This document shows, one piece after another, positions 34,183-45,013 of a stretch of 64,000 bases of DNA. The notes beneath the pieces were generated by a model. That model saw only the letters and a list, made by a program, of their open reading frames with translations, had not been told where the DNA came from and did not search any database. The stretch lies in NCBI GenBank assembly GCA_946811695.1, contig OX328124.1, forward strand, positions 56,364,603-56,428,602, given 5' to 3'. How positions within the stretch are numbered: position 1 is the first letter of the stretch; every line of letters begins with the position of its first letter. The stretch is from Gonocerus acuteangulatus. Taxonomy: Eukaryota; Arthropoda; Insecta; Hemiptera; Coreidae. The translations under genes were made by a program, and so were the position numbers.

Positions 34183-34440
34183 ATGGCTTCTTAAAATGGA
34201 GTATTAGGCCCTCTTGTACGACGACTGGTCCTAACCCTGCCAGGCATTGAAGACCCAGACTCGAGACCAATAGCTATCCAAAGACTTATCGCTTCTTCTC
34301 TATTAATACTGAAGGATTATTTCAGTGAACGTAGTCTGTTACTACTATTAGATTACTGACATAAACGAAAATATCACTGATAATCGGCAAGCGATCTAAA
34401 AATATTAAAAGTGTCCTGTTCTGAACCACCGTTCGGTTCC
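34137..34440 (+). repeat. (AT)n array and dispersed repeat R (copy 1)
   Basis: An AT array (34137-34180) runs into AGGATGGCTTCTTAAAATGG, a start shared with 61110-61290, after which both copies keep blocks such as TAATACTGAA, GATTATTT and GGCAAGCGA. Element class unknown. Confidence 0.55.
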
Positions 34441-35383
34441 AAGTTTCTCATCGACCCCTTGGGCTATGAAAAGCGTTAAACAGGACATAAAAAGTTAGCG
34501 TTTTTCTCCGTACCTCTGTTATTCATTTTCCAGCTCCTACTGTTGCTTTATTCTAACAAAACTCGGTATATCTCATGCACAACTAATGAGAAATGTTCAA
34601 TTCGAAAAAAGCAAAATAGGTCTGTTAGTCGTGGCGGATCCCTCTGATACCAAATTATTTTCTTTTAATAATATTCGGTTCCATGAATCTGGCTACAGAT
34701 AACAGAAAAAATCGGCAATGCTGTAAAAGTAGTTATTACGGGATTGGAAATCCTGTTAATTAATATGACATTCTTCTGAAAAATATTTCATAATGCGAAG
34801 CATCAAGGTAGACACAATATTGAGAGTACTTGGTGAAGAAATGAGAGATGTGAATATTAAGGACATTGGTTGAGGTTTTGCAACAAGTTCAATGGGCGTG
34901 AATGTTTTCCGTGTGGTTTTGTGCTGGTGTCGTTTACTATTTACTATCAGGGCCTAAGGTAATTAAACTAATTTAAAACAGCTATATAGGTCGGATCATT
35001 GCACGCAAGCAAGGTTGCCTGGTTTCTAGTTACCTAAGGTTCCTGACACACTTTTACATTCACCTTACCGACGTTTCTCCTGTTACATAGGAAAGGTTAA
35101 ATAAATGAGATCGTGGAATATAAATGAGTCTTTATGGCCGTCAATGTGTTGTTTTAATCTTATATTCTTTTTAAAATGTTTAATGGAAGCTTTTATTTTA
35201 TTTTCGAAGGCAATCATTAAGCCGCAGCCCGCCCTTTATCACTTAAACCTCTTGTAGAAATTAAGAGGGTTCCTCAAATATATAGAAAACAAATATAGAC
35301 AATCACATAAAACCAATAGAAGTTTTTTCTAAACTACTGTATAAACAAACGACGATGCAAGCCGTCGGTGATTAAATATCTAA
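34441..35383. other. Intergenic stretch, no gene seen
   Basis: No gene or element recognised. Confidence 0.4.
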
Positions 35384-35589
35384 AGCAGGCTATACACGGT
35401 CAGGCAAGCCTGTCAGTTAGACCTGAACAGTTCGTCTGAAAGCTGGTAGCCTGAAGGTGTATATATTCCAGCCGGACTGTCAGTTAAGACTGTTCAGGCG
35501 ATCGGAATATATACACGTTCAGGTGCCCGGCTTTCCGGCGGACTGTCCGGGTCTAACTGACAGGCCTGCCTGACCGTGTATAGCCTGCT
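35384..35589. mobile_element. PIF/Harbinger-type MITE with TAA TSD
   Basis: A 206-bp element with nearly full-length inverted repeats: AGCAGGCTATACACGGTCAG at the left and its exact inverse at the right, followed inward by CAGTTAGACC and GGTCTAACTG. The 3-bp TSD TAA lies at 35381-35383 and 35590-35592, as expected for PIF/Harbinger. It stands out as GC-richer than its surroundings, and its near-perfect arms suggest a fairly recent insertion. No coding. Confidence 0.88.
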
Positions 35590-35922
35590 TAACCATTATT
35601 TTTTGGAAATATTATTTCGCTGGAACGGGGTTCAAAATCAGATTCTGCCCGTTTTTTTCTTGTTGCAAAACGATAGCCATTTAAAAATCAAATCACAGAC
35701 AGAGTACACCATCTTGAGTAATCCTACGATGATTTAACTGCATTAAATCACTTTCTCTGTGCCTTGTATGTCAATAACATTGCTACGCTGCAAATAAATA
35801 TGACGCTATCCTATGAAAAACTGCCAATGATTCTAAAGTACGTCTGTTAAAGAAAAACTAGGAATATACTCAATGAATTTCAGGAGGTGAATCTCATAGC
35901 AGAATATATTCCCTCACCAGAA

Positions 35923-35972
<50 letters not shown>

Positions 35973-36260
35973 AACAGGATATTTGGGACAGAAAAGGCGA
36001 AGGTGCCGATATTGATTTGAAATTGATTTACAAAAAGGAGGAAAACACTAAGAGATAAGAATTGTTGGAAAAACTGAAACTAATTAAGTTTCGTTTGAAG
36101 ATAAGCGATATTCTTTTAGATCTTCCAAAGGAGCAAGATATTGACCTGACAAGTGAAGGTTCTCGAGCTAACGAAAGGGGTCTCTGAAAGGAAATAACTA
36201 TCAAAAAGATAAACCGGTGAAGGAAATTTGTAAATTATTTGGAAGTTTGAAGTTTTGATA
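35590..36260. other. Intergenic stretch with a 45-bp A run
   Basis: The poly(A) run at 35927-35970 may mark a retro-inserted 3' end, but I could not pair TSDs around it. No gene seen. Confidence 0.4.
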
Positions 36261-36510
36261 AAGCAGGAAATATTATTATTATTATTATTATTATTTTATT
36301 TTTACGATACTTCACATCATTAGTGAGTTGCATCGAATGGTCCTTTTGCACCTAAGTGCTGCTCACAGTGATACCTCCAACACCAAGTTAGTAAATCACC
36401 TATCTAAGTAAAATATATTAACATAAAAAATAGGTAAAAAAATAAATAAATTAATAAATAAAATTAAAGAAAACAAAGAATCTATAAAAATCACAAGAAA
36501 TAAGCAGGAA

Positions 36511-36512
<2 letters not shown>
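36261..36512 (-). mobile_element. 5'-truncated retroelement 3' end with (AAT)n tail and TSD
   Basis: The 11-bp TSD AAGCAGGAAAT (36261-36271 and 36502-36512) flanks 230 bases beginning (on the plus strand) with ATT repeats, then CGATACTTCACATCATTAGT. On the minus strand this is a 3' end GATGTGAAGTATCGT followed by a TAA/AAT tail, typical of a non-LTR 3' terminus. A related fragment GCTGCACATCATCGGTGAAT is at about 43400. Confidence 0.7.
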
Positions 36513-36550
<38 letters not shown>

Positions 36551-37624
36551 AACTATGTTTAGCCGAGCCAAACTCCAAAAACCTGAAAAGAACACCTCCT
36601 GAAGAAAAAATTATAGAGGAAAGATCCAAAATGTATAGAAAGTTGATAGTTTCCGTTTGTCCCTGTTTATTTTGATCAATATAGTTCTCAGAGTTGTATT
36701 CCGCAAGATACGTTTGGAATAAAGAAGTCCTTTTGTTTTAATAGGTTTCAATTATATTTTATGGTGTTATTTTTTTTATTTTATAATAATTCTGACTTTA
36801 TTATTTCGATGTATGTAATTTTTAAAGGACATTTATGTTACAATTTATTATAATGATATTTCAAGGAGCAAATCGCGACTATTTGGAAACTCCTAAAATC
36901 GAATAAATAAGGATATCCTGATGTTGATGTTAGTGAATTTAATGCGTCTTGTTCGATGGTGTTAATTTTATAGGTCATATATTTACAGCTTATATACCTT
37001 GGCATGGATATTTTTTAGAGCATAAAAATTGTTCGCAGCCTGACAAATAAAGTTTCTTTTGTAAATGTCATGTCTAACCTTTTGTGATTTAAGGCACCAG
37101 TAATATTAATGCCGTCAAGTATTTCGTAAGTTGTTTGGCAAAAAAACCAGCTCTTAGAATGCGAGCAGGGTATTAATAAGGAGATGGCAAATAATGTATT
37201 GAATTGTGTTAGTTTGTTTTCAAACATCTCTATGAAACTCTCCGTGCGTTGAAAATATATTAAACGACGCTTTTAATGATCTCTCTTAAATTTCAATTTT
37301 GCGTCATTATGTTTATCTGCTTGTTTTAGTCAATTTAAAGCTTCCTTGATTTGTAAGAAGCCTACGTGACAACCAACTGGACATCTAAAAGTATTATATA
37401 TTATTTTTATTTGTGCTAAATAAAAACTTCTTTGGTACTCCTTTTTTGTGTCTGTACGTTTCGGGCTTGGAAAAGAACCTTTTGAGATGTTATATATGTT
37501 GAAAATAACATTTTTTCTAAATCCAAACTAATTCCGGAAGTTCAACTTATCAACATTGAGGAAGATACTTGGAGAAAAAGTCTATGGTTACTGTCAGAGA
37601 AGAAAGGTCTTCAATGAAATAATG
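36513..37624. other. Intergenic stretch, no gene seen
   Basis: Starts with an A run (36513-36548). No supported coding or RNA feature. Confidence 0.4.
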
Positions 37625-37968
37625 AACGTCAAATTCCTTCATAATGCGTTTTATTTTTCCGTTAAGAGCTTTGAGAAGCTTTTGCTAACATCCTCAGAGC
37701 TGTGAAAAAAAAAATAAATACACAAAAATAATTTGTTGCGTAGCAATAACAAAATAAACCTTAACATTAAAAACGTTTCTAAAACTACAATAAAAATGTT
37801 CTGTGTAGTTTTAGAAAAGTTTTTAATTAAGCGTTTTTAAAAGTTAAGGTTCAAGTAATTATCGTTTTGCAAAAAAGTATTTTATGTATTTATTTTGTCA
37901 CAGCTCTGAGGATGGTAGCGGAAGCTGCTGAGCTGATGTTGTGAAGGAATTTGACGTTTTTCGTTCCG
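37625..37968. mobile_element. Long imperfect inverted repeat (P5)
   Basis: Outer arms AACGTCAAATTCCTTCA (37625) and TGAAGGAATTTGACGTT (to 37968) continue inward through TCCTCAGAGCTGTG and CACAGCTCTGAGGA and on to the centre near 37797. Both arms hold a CTGAGGAT start, but the GAAAC box expected in the hammerhead-like group is not preserved. It may be a decayed member of the P group or an unrelated foldback element. Confidence 0.6.
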
Positions 37969-38070
37969 CCAATACATGGAAAACTTTTGATAGATTTTTC
38001 TGTGTACATGCATATACATTTTGTATTTAATTTGTATAAATTATTGTTAATATCGTAAAATACATTTAAT

Positions 38071-38201
38071 AACTACGCAGTGTGGGTGACCGACCACGTG
38101 CTGTTGGCATTATAAAAGGGTGGCAACCTGTAGATAGCCCGGAGTTAATAGCCCAATTGTTGATACGCCGTTAAACCTTAAAAAAAACAAACTACGCAGT
38201 G
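38071..38201 (+). mobile_element. 5S-derived SINE, 5'-truncated (copy S1), with TSD
   Basis: The 12-bp TSD AACTACGCAGTG (38071-38082 and 38190-38201) flanks an insertion starting TGGGTGACCGACCACGTGCT, which matches the 3' part of 5S rRNA, then the SINE tail TAGCCC...GATACGCCGTTAAACC. The 5S promoter head is missing. Confidence 0.82.
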
Positions 38202-38984
38202 GAATGTTCACTGCAGAAACTACTAAATTAAATGAATGAAAACAACTCTGAATACTACTCCTCCGCAAACATGAGAAAAGTATTAAAGTTCATGTAATTT
38301 GTGATTTTCTAAGCAACTGTTTATTTCTTGTCCGTCATTTAACACAACATACAACTCACTACTGATCAGCTAACTCGTCCTTTCTTTTCTATTGGATAAA
38401 CTATATAACGAATTTCGACCAGAAAGAAAAAAATTCGTTTTAACACACAAAAAAAAATCGCTTGTGAGAGGGTTTGTGCCTATGAGTGTGGACGTAGGTG
38501 ACCGGCATATTTAAGATGGGATAGTTTAACTCAAGTGTAACTAAAAATGTCATATAAACCTGATGTGATATTTAACTGTAGATAACAAGATATTGTTCAG
38601 TAGTTTTCTATTTTAATTGTTTTTTTTTTGTTTTTTTTTTTAAACTGAATCAATTTTTGCCTGATAATTAGTGAATGCTCAAAAATCATTCCAAAAGTCA
38701 TTCTTAATAAAATGCCCGCAACACTTACATGAGTGACACACCCACACTCACATCCTAATAATTTGGATGAGATATGAATCATTAAAAAAGGCTTTCAAGA
38801 ACGCAATGTTGTGTTCTATGTAAAAAGAAACATTATTTTAAATTCCATTCATATTCCCCTTTAAGCTCTGGATTGTCCACTATCAGAAAAACCTCTACAT
38901 GCAATAAGATTTACATTTTATCATAAGAAGTCAGTAATAAACTAAGTCGGTTCTTTAGGTAGAGGGTGGGTTAACTCCTGACCC
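38202..38984. other. Intergenic stretch, no gene seen
   Basis: No gene recognised. Confidence 0.4.
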
Positions 38985-39620
38985 AAATTTCTAATGTGCT
39001 CATACCGGTCGTAATTTCTGTTGTATTGTAACAAAACACGTCGTGGGTGTCTTATCTAATAAGATAGAATTTTGTAAAAATGAACTAAATCCTTCATCGG
39101 AAAGGGAGGGGGACTAGGAGCTCCTCTGTTTTGACATGACTTTATATGGGCTGTATAGTTTTGATTTCTGCTACTATGGGCGCTGTATCCCTTTCCTACG
39201 TTGTTACTGCATCCTGTTTGTTTTATTATTCATCAAGATCAATAGACGAAGATGTGAAGTACATGTGTATTAAGTAGTGTAGTACTACGCATATACGTAA
39301 CTCTGGAAGGAAAGGAATTACAAAATTAATAATTGCCGAAGCAACGTCAAGCGTGGTCAGTACCTGAATGGATGACCGACCACGTGCTGTTGGCATTATA
39401 GAAAAGGGCGGCAATCTGTAGACAGCCCGGCGTTAATAGCCCTAATGTTGATTCGCCGTTAAACACAACAACAACAAAAAATTAATAATCGAAACAGTTG
39501 CTCATTACAGTTTTTATTTTATTTATATAGGATATTTTAAGCAAATTATTCAGGAATGCACTCGGCTCTACCCAAATTCTGAGGAAAGTGCTTAGTTATG
39601 CAGATCCGATACGGATTTTT
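38985..39620 (-). repeat. Family X dispersed repeat, partial copy X2, split by a SINE
   Basis: It contains the same ordered blocks as X1: the inverse of CCGGTATGAG, ACGTGGTAC-like blocks, AACTCTGGAAGG, ATTCTGAGGAAAGTGCTTAG. A 5S-SINE interrupts it at 39334-39477. The 145-bp subrepeat array is absent. Confidence 0.7.
39322..39489 (+). mobile_element. 5S-derived SINE (copy S2) with TSD
   Basis: The 12-bp TSD AAAATTAATAAT (39322-39333 and 39478-39489) flanks CGAAGCAACGTCAAGCGTGG, CAGTACCTGAATGG and ATGACCGACCACGTG, that is, a contiguous 5S rRNA-like 3' half, followed by GTAGACAGCCCGGCGTTAAT and a CAACAACAA tail. It lacks the roughly 40-base interruption seen in S3. Confidence 0.85.
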
Positions 39621-40224
39621 GAATTTTGCTATTGACTTGTGTCGCAATATTGCCCAATCATTTTTATCTGACTGATTTGATTTCTATACCAGCATATCGT
39701 GGATTAGAGTTTATTCATTGGATAAATTGTATTGTATAATGTAAATAGTGATGAGTTATTATTAGAAGGATGTGTCGTAGATCTAGCCAGAGTTACCTAA
39801 CCCACCCCTAAATTGGACGGAAACCTCAGCTTTAGAGTGTTGAAAGAGTTATTTCCTTTCTTTCTCCATTACTACAAACCACCTGAGGGATTATGTAGCC
39901 GGGATTCCCAGATTTACAAATTAAATCGGGACTCTAAGACAAATGGTTTCCTCAACTTCTCTTATTTTTCTCGTTTGATGAATTACGTTTTAAGTAGAAA
40001 AGTCCCTGTTACGTCAACTAACGTTGAAATAATATTCCTTGTTTTTCTGAAGCAACAGAGGTACTCAGCGGTCAATACTCAGATTGACTCCAAAAACAAA
40101 CATGCATATCTGTAAAAAACATCCATGTCCTTATTACATATTTGTAATTCTTGAGTTGAGCCAATTTTCCATATGTTTGAACTATTAAAATTTGTTTCTT
40201 CGGTAATTATAGAAACAGTTTCAA
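39621..40224. other. Intergenic stretch, no gene seen
   Basis: A 100-codon plus-strand frame (39813-40115) has fairly normal composition but no recognisable domain, and lies between repeats. I leave it uncalled as a gene. Confidence 0.35.
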
Positions 40225-40401
40225 TTTTTTTTCTTTTTACGGCGCTTCGACAACTAGGCCATTAGCGCCGACATCTGGGGTGCAGCGAGGAATTTTCCCT
40301 ACGAGCCGTAGGATGAGAAAATTCCTGCTGCCGGTGGGGATCGAACCCACCATCTCCCGCTTATGAATCTAAGGCGCTAGCCACAAGACCACGGGAGACC
40401 C
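40225..40401 (-). mobile_element. tRNA-derived SINE, family A (copy A4)
   Basis: Minus strand: GGGTCTCCCGTGGTCTTGTG, box B GGTTCGATCCC, GAATTTTCTCATCC, TAGCGCC...GCGCCGTAAAAAG. A short TTTCAA occurs on both sides (40219-40224 and 40402-40407) and may be the remains of a TSD. Confidence 0.87.
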
Positions 40402-41650
40402 TTTCAAGAAAATGTTTCACATTGATATTGGTATTGATAGGTTATTGGAAGTATTGATCTGAGTCAAACATAACTAAGTCCTCGATATGGTGTCTGCGAA
40501 TACTAAATGATTAAGCCTGCAACAGTTTTAAAATCAGTAATAGAATAGGAACGATTCAACAAGTGTTTTTTACTTGAAATGTAACTGTCGAACATTATTT
40601 CGGGACATTGCACATCCAGTAGGGAGGTAAAAATAATTAAAGCTTCATTCAGGAGTATGTTTTACAGCACTTATAGTATTTTCATTCCTGTTTTCTTTTT
40701 GCCCATTCATTCTACCGTATCATTCAAAACACAGCTTTTTCCAGTAACATATTCCATCCAGTGCCATGTTCCATCCTTTTTCTTCATAGTTTTCAATTGC
40801 AAATGTTTTTTCAATATTTTTCTCCGTGCCATGCCGTCCAGTTATCTCTTTAAAATGTTGTTCCATCGATTCGTTTATCGTCTCCCTTACTCATTGTTAA
40901 CGTTTCCGTTTACTCCCTATGTAACGTCCCCTACGTGGATCAACAGAGTAGTTTTCTCATTTTAAATCCTTACTTAGCCATCACCGTCTTGGTCCGATGT
41001 TTCTTTATAAATATTCTTTTGTCGTATGCTCTTTTCAAACTTTTGTTGTATTTAGTACTATAAGTTACTGATAATTGTGAACATATAAATTTGTATTTTT
41101 TACTGTATCTTTAAAAACAAAAAGAGCAAGTCGCCGATGTTGCGAAGCTCGTAAAATAAATAAATAAATAAATAATCTTTATAAATATTACCTCTTCAAT
41201 TACAGCACCTAAAAATTATTTAAAGCTTCTATATTCCTCTATTTATTTCTTGTTTAAGCTATTTTCCTTGTCACGGTCTACTATCAAAACATATAACAGG
41301 CATCATCATTTTCTTCATTTCATACTATTTGTAATGTTGGGGGAGTCTGTTTAGCACGCAACTTACTTAGCTTGTTGTTCATTGACATTGAAATTTGCAA
41401 ATGGCGAAAACGTAGGCATTATTTCTCTTACAATTTCGCGCATGCGGAATGGGATTTTTCCAGTTAACTGAATGGCCTATAGTTTACATTTATTTTAAAT
41501 ATACAGCTTGGGTTCACCAGTCTACACTTTCCCCAGAAAAAATATATCCCGTACACTGTACAACTAAAAGTATATAAGTCTTTCTAAAGTACTACTTTTT
41601 TCAATCATTTCATCCTGAAAATTTGTTAAAGGAGTTTAATATATATATCT
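40402..41650 (+). other. Intergenic stretch with a probable retroelement 3' tail
   Basis: GCCGATGTTGCGAAGCTCGT followed by AAATAAATAAATAAATAAAT at 41130-41176 looks like the 3' terminus and tail of a non-LTR element on the plus strand, but the body upstream is not recognisable. No host gene seen. Confidence 0.4.
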
Positions 41651-42010
41651 AATATATGAAATTCTCCTGTCACAGTGTTTGTGACTGAACTCCTCCGAAT
41701 TTTTATGAAATTTTGTGTGCATACTCGGTAGGTCTGAGAATAGGTTGTAAACAATTTTTCATACCCGTAAGTCATAAGGGTGGTCCGCCCCCAAAATTTT
41801 TTTTTTTTATTTTTTGGACAAAATTATTTTTTTAATTTTTTTATGATTTGGCATTAAAAAAAACATACAACTCTAAATAAACATTCACTATTCTATACCC
41901 AATCCCTACTTTTTAATAGATATTAGAACTTTAATCATAATAAATAAATTTATATTTACTAAACTTTAATAATAAAATGTGGTTTTATTTAGCATATGAT
42001 CTCTTCTTAA
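41651..42010 (+). repeat. Helitron-type 5' end fragment (H4)
   Basis: Starts TCTAATATATGAAATTCTCC and continues GTGACTGAACTCCTCC and ATTTTTATGAAATTTTGTGTGC, a widespread arthropod repeat start similar in layout to H1-H3 but a different family. No 3' end identified; the right part is AT-rich. Confidence 0.4.
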
Positions 42011-42021
42011 AGTTTTATTTA

Positions 42022-42170
42022 TTTATTTAAATTTTAACGTCCATGGTATTAACTAAGAATTTTGGGACGGGTTATCTATAGGTTACCACCCTTCTCCTGC
42101 TAGGATAGGGCTGATGCCTTTTCTTTTTTCTAAAGAAAAGCCACCATCCCATAATGGGAACCCACGCCCT
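42022..42170 (-). mobile_element. SINE family B (copy B2), head missing
   Basis: Body and 3' end of family B (GGTAACCTATAGATAACCC, ACGTTAAAATTTAAATAAAT tail on the minus strand). It stops at the box B region (GGGCGTGGGTTCCC), so the tRNA-like head is absent. Confidence 0.78.
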
Positions 42171-42920
42171 TACTCGCTTCGGCGGTATATATACTAAAAT
42201 TGGAACGATATGTTTGTTATTTAATATTAATGGTTACGTGTACTTCGTTCAATCATTGAAGAATATCTTTTGGTATTTATAATTCTTTACTAGGATTTTC
42301 TTCTTGACAAGCTCAGAGTCAATCTATTGATATTTACATTGGGGATTCTTCATTAGAAGGAATCGTGCTCGCGCGGAAGGATTCGTGTGAAGGAAAATAT
42401 TGAGCATACTTTCTCCTCGGAAACATTCTGTGAGCAGCTACTCACAAGGAAGAGAAACTCAAGTTCAAACTCATTCTTGATTAATTAAAAGTTCTCACGG
42501 GCCTTGTTCTCACTGAGTCTTTAGCTTCGGTCGGGCCCAACGAATTTCTCGCTCTTCCGCTGATTGGCCTCAAAGAAAGTTTTCATCTTACCCACATTTT
42601 TTTGGGGCTGAGTTAAATTTAATCAAATAACTGGAAAAATGTGTCATTGAATTATTGTTTGGGAAAAATATGTCATTGAATTATTGTTTGGGAAAAATCA
42701 CTTTACCAATACTATCGGCGTTATTCTATTCTCACCTATAGAAAATTTCTACCGGGGAAATGGGACGCCTTCACTAATTGCGACTCTTTATATCCGATGC
42801 TATTGAACTTGCAGATCCAGGCTGATGTAATTCAATATTTAATAAAAGCTACAATTCCGCTTGTCGAGGTAGCCATATTAGCTGCCTGGTTCATTACAAA
42901 GGTCTAAAACATTTCTTTTT
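42171..42920. other. Intergenic stretch, no gene seen
   Basis: A short tandem duplication (GAATTATTGTTTGGGAAAAA) at about 42650-42700. No gene recognised. Confidence 0.4.
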
Positions 42921-43205
42921 AGCATAAATATGCTTTAGAGGTGGCTAAACTAGAAAAAACCGTTACAAAAAGTGTCCGCTGGTGTTCGCGCATGGGCAGT
43001 GGCCTTGTACGAAAAATATGACTGCATGCTATAGAGTACATTACATAGGTTTATCCGGTGATCCTAGCGTTACAAAAAAGTATCACAAGAAGGTGTCCGC
43101 TAGCGTTCGCGCAGGCGCGGTGGCCATGTACGAAAAACAAGATTATATATTATACAGCACTTTAAATAGGTTTGTCGGGTGGACCTAAAACATATTTATG
43201 TTCCA
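42921..43205. mobile_element. MITE-like element (copy M2) with internal duplication
   Basis: Same ends as M1 (AGCATAAATATGCTTTAG; CCTAAAACATATTTATG). The interior, with GTGTTCGCGCAT...GTACGAAAAA...TAGGTTT, is present twice (about 42970-43075 and 43076-43190), so the copy is about 115 bases longer than M1. Confidence 0.6.
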
Positions 43206-43954
43206 GAATTTGACCAGAAGGCTGGTAACGAAATACGTTTTTTGATCATCTTAATAAAATTTTTTTAACTGAATTATATGTTCTTTGAGTATGCTGAATC
43301 CAAAAATGACCGCAGTTTTTGTTCATCGTGTAATGTTTTTTAATAAAAAATATCTTATTTTTAATATTTCTTTTTTCATATTATTATTTTCTTTTTGTGA
43401 TGCTGCACATCATCGGTGAATAGCATTGAATTTTTCTTTTTCTGTTAATACTGATATTCTGTGTTGCCTATACTGATATTTTTAATACCAAATAATTTTA
43501 ATTGTACAAACTAAAATAAAACATTTTGTTGTTTTGAATTCAAACACAAAATGCTTCGGCCAAGGCTTGTTATGACATGGTGACCATCCTTACGCCCCTC
43601 CTTGTTCAATCCAATCACACTCTCCTTCTCCTACTGATTTGTTTTCATTTCGTATCATCGCTGGGAGTGATATCTCTAAATATCAAAGTGAAAATCTATG
43701 CAATTCATAAGATTGACAACCTGGCAGCAGCTATCGAATTTTATGTTTAACGCTGAACAACACAAGCGATGGATAGGTATTCATAAAACCAGTTTTGCTG
43801 AAAGAAACTAAAGGTGATGGAATTCATTGAGTATTTATTTCGGTTTTAGCAATTTATTGGTCGCAGACCTGTGTCCTTTTTCGTTTTACTATAACTTTGA
43901 ATCCATAGAAAAAGATCACGGCCATTTCTACAAAGGTGATTTTGGGTTTCAATT
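43206..43954. other. Intergenic stretch, no gene seen
   Basis: A fragment near 43395-43430 (GCTGCACATCATCGGTGAAT) is related to the retroelement tail at 36272. Nothing else recognised. Confidence 0.4.
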
Positions 43955-44208
43955 GAAGGGGTCGGGGCAAAACAGTGCCAAGGAACATTTCTAACAACGC
44001 TTAACTGTAGCTGCTATATGTTGGGTATTAAGTTGGACTATCAGTCCTACTACTAAGATATTACTACAATTTGCTCTGTATGCTACTTAATCTTGTTACA
44101 CCTACCCATTTTAAGGGATAGGCCCACATAATATCCAATATAAAGCAGCTACAGTTAAGTTTTGTTAAAAATGTTGCTTGGCACTATTTTTCCCCGACCC
44201 CTTCAATT
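43955..44208. mobile_element. Long-TIR MITE, family E copy 2
   Basis: GAAGGGGTCGGGGCAAAACA and its inverse at the right end (TTTTTCCCCGACCCCTTC) continue inward through TTGCTTGGCACT and ACTTAACTGTAGCTGC blocks, giving arms of roughly 60 bases or more. AATT flanks both ends. No coding. It ends about 108 bases upstream of the NRF exon. Confidence 0.82.
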
Positions 44209-44315
44209 ACTCTGCTTTAATTTTGGATGGATGTTAATAAGTGGTGTAAAACAATAAAATAAATAAATAATAATTTTGTCAGCAGTATTAAATTAATAAA
44301 TTTGTTTATTTTCAG

Positions 44316-44533
44316 AATGAAGACTAGCTGTGGTGGGCTAGTACTCGGTGTGTGCTTGTGGTTGTCCTTCGCCAGTGCCGAGCAGAGCCTAGAGTGGGTT
44401 GCAGGTCTGTACAGCCCGCATAGATGGGATCCGAACCATCTACCTGGTGCGGAGATGGTGTCTGATGACTGCAAGGGCTCTATGAAGACATATCTCACCG
44501 CTCTACAGAACAGCTCATTATGGGCAGCTCAAA
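44316..44533 (+). CDS. First coding exon of an NRF-domain (nose resistant to fluoxetine-like) membrane acyltransferase
   Basis: A splice acceptor (TTTGTTTATTTTCAG) ends at 44315; the ATG follows at 44317 and a strong donor (AAA|GTAAGT) follows 44533. The 72 complete codons plus one base give phase 1. Residues 1-21 are a signal peptide (MKTSCGG, hydrophobic LVLGVCLWLSFASA, probable cut before EQ). Residues about 47-72 (MVSDDCKGSMKTYLTALQNS, then SLWAAQ) match the start of the NRF N-terminal domain, with its conserved Cys and Trp-Ala. The family has an extracellular NRF domain followed by a multi-pass acyltransferase-3 region and is expanded in arthropods and nematodes. A 5'UTR exon must lie upstream. 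No further exon was recognised in the remaining 19 kb. An orphan duplicated exon is the alternative. Confidence 0.82.
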
Positions 44534-44785
44534 GTAAGTAAGCTATATTTACTTTTTTGTATTTTTGTACAGAGAAATAAATTAATATTTTCATACAACA
44601 ACTAAGTAATAATCTTTTCAATCATTCAATGCCTATGAGGGAGGGTTCGATTTCAAATATTTATTTAGGTTTTCCGCCTTTCCACCATTAGCCTGATTAA
44701 TATTATTCTAGAATTGTTGTATAAGTACAAACGATATTTTTATTGTAGTAGTGGAAAGAGTTTTCTGGTAATAATATTGATAAGA
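44534..44785 (+). other. Start of the intron after the NRF exon
   Basis: Begins with the donor GTAAGT; AT-rich, no feature until the 5S-SINE. Confidence 0.5.
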
Positions 44786-45013
44786 GCCAACGGCCATAGC
44801 CACTTTGAATGCACTAGTTCTCGTAGATCACCGAAGTTAAGCAACGTCGGGCGTGGACAGTACCTGAATGGGTGAAATATATAGTAAAACATTTAATAAC
44901 TACGCAGTGTGGGTGACCGACCACGTGCTGTTGGCATTATAGAAACGGATGGAAACCTGTAGACAGCCCGGCGCTAATAGCCCTAATGTTGATACGCCGT
45001 TAAACACACAAAA
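44786..45013 (+). mobile_element. 5S-derived SINE with 5S head, chimeric (copy S3)
   Basis: The head GCCAACGGCCATAGCCACTT through CACCGAAGTTAAGCAACGTC and CAGTACCTGAATGGGTG matches eukaryotic 5S rRNA (44786-44875), including its internal promoter region. It is then interrupted by about 35 bases that include AACTACGCAGTG (44898-44909), the same sequence that flanks S1. The normal 5S 3' half and SINE tail follow (GTGGGTGACCGACCACGTGC to GATACGCCGTTAAACACAC). It is not a functional 5S gene because the 5S body is interrupted and fused to a SINE tail. Confidence 0.85.

Noticed and set aside
39813..40115. 100-codon open frame with fairly normal composition
   Set aside because: No recognisable motif and no supporting splice signals; left uncalled.
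44786..44875. Functional 5S rRNA gene
   Set aside because: Interrupted before the 5S 3' half and fused to a SINE tail; copies S1 and S2 show the same tail with TSDs.
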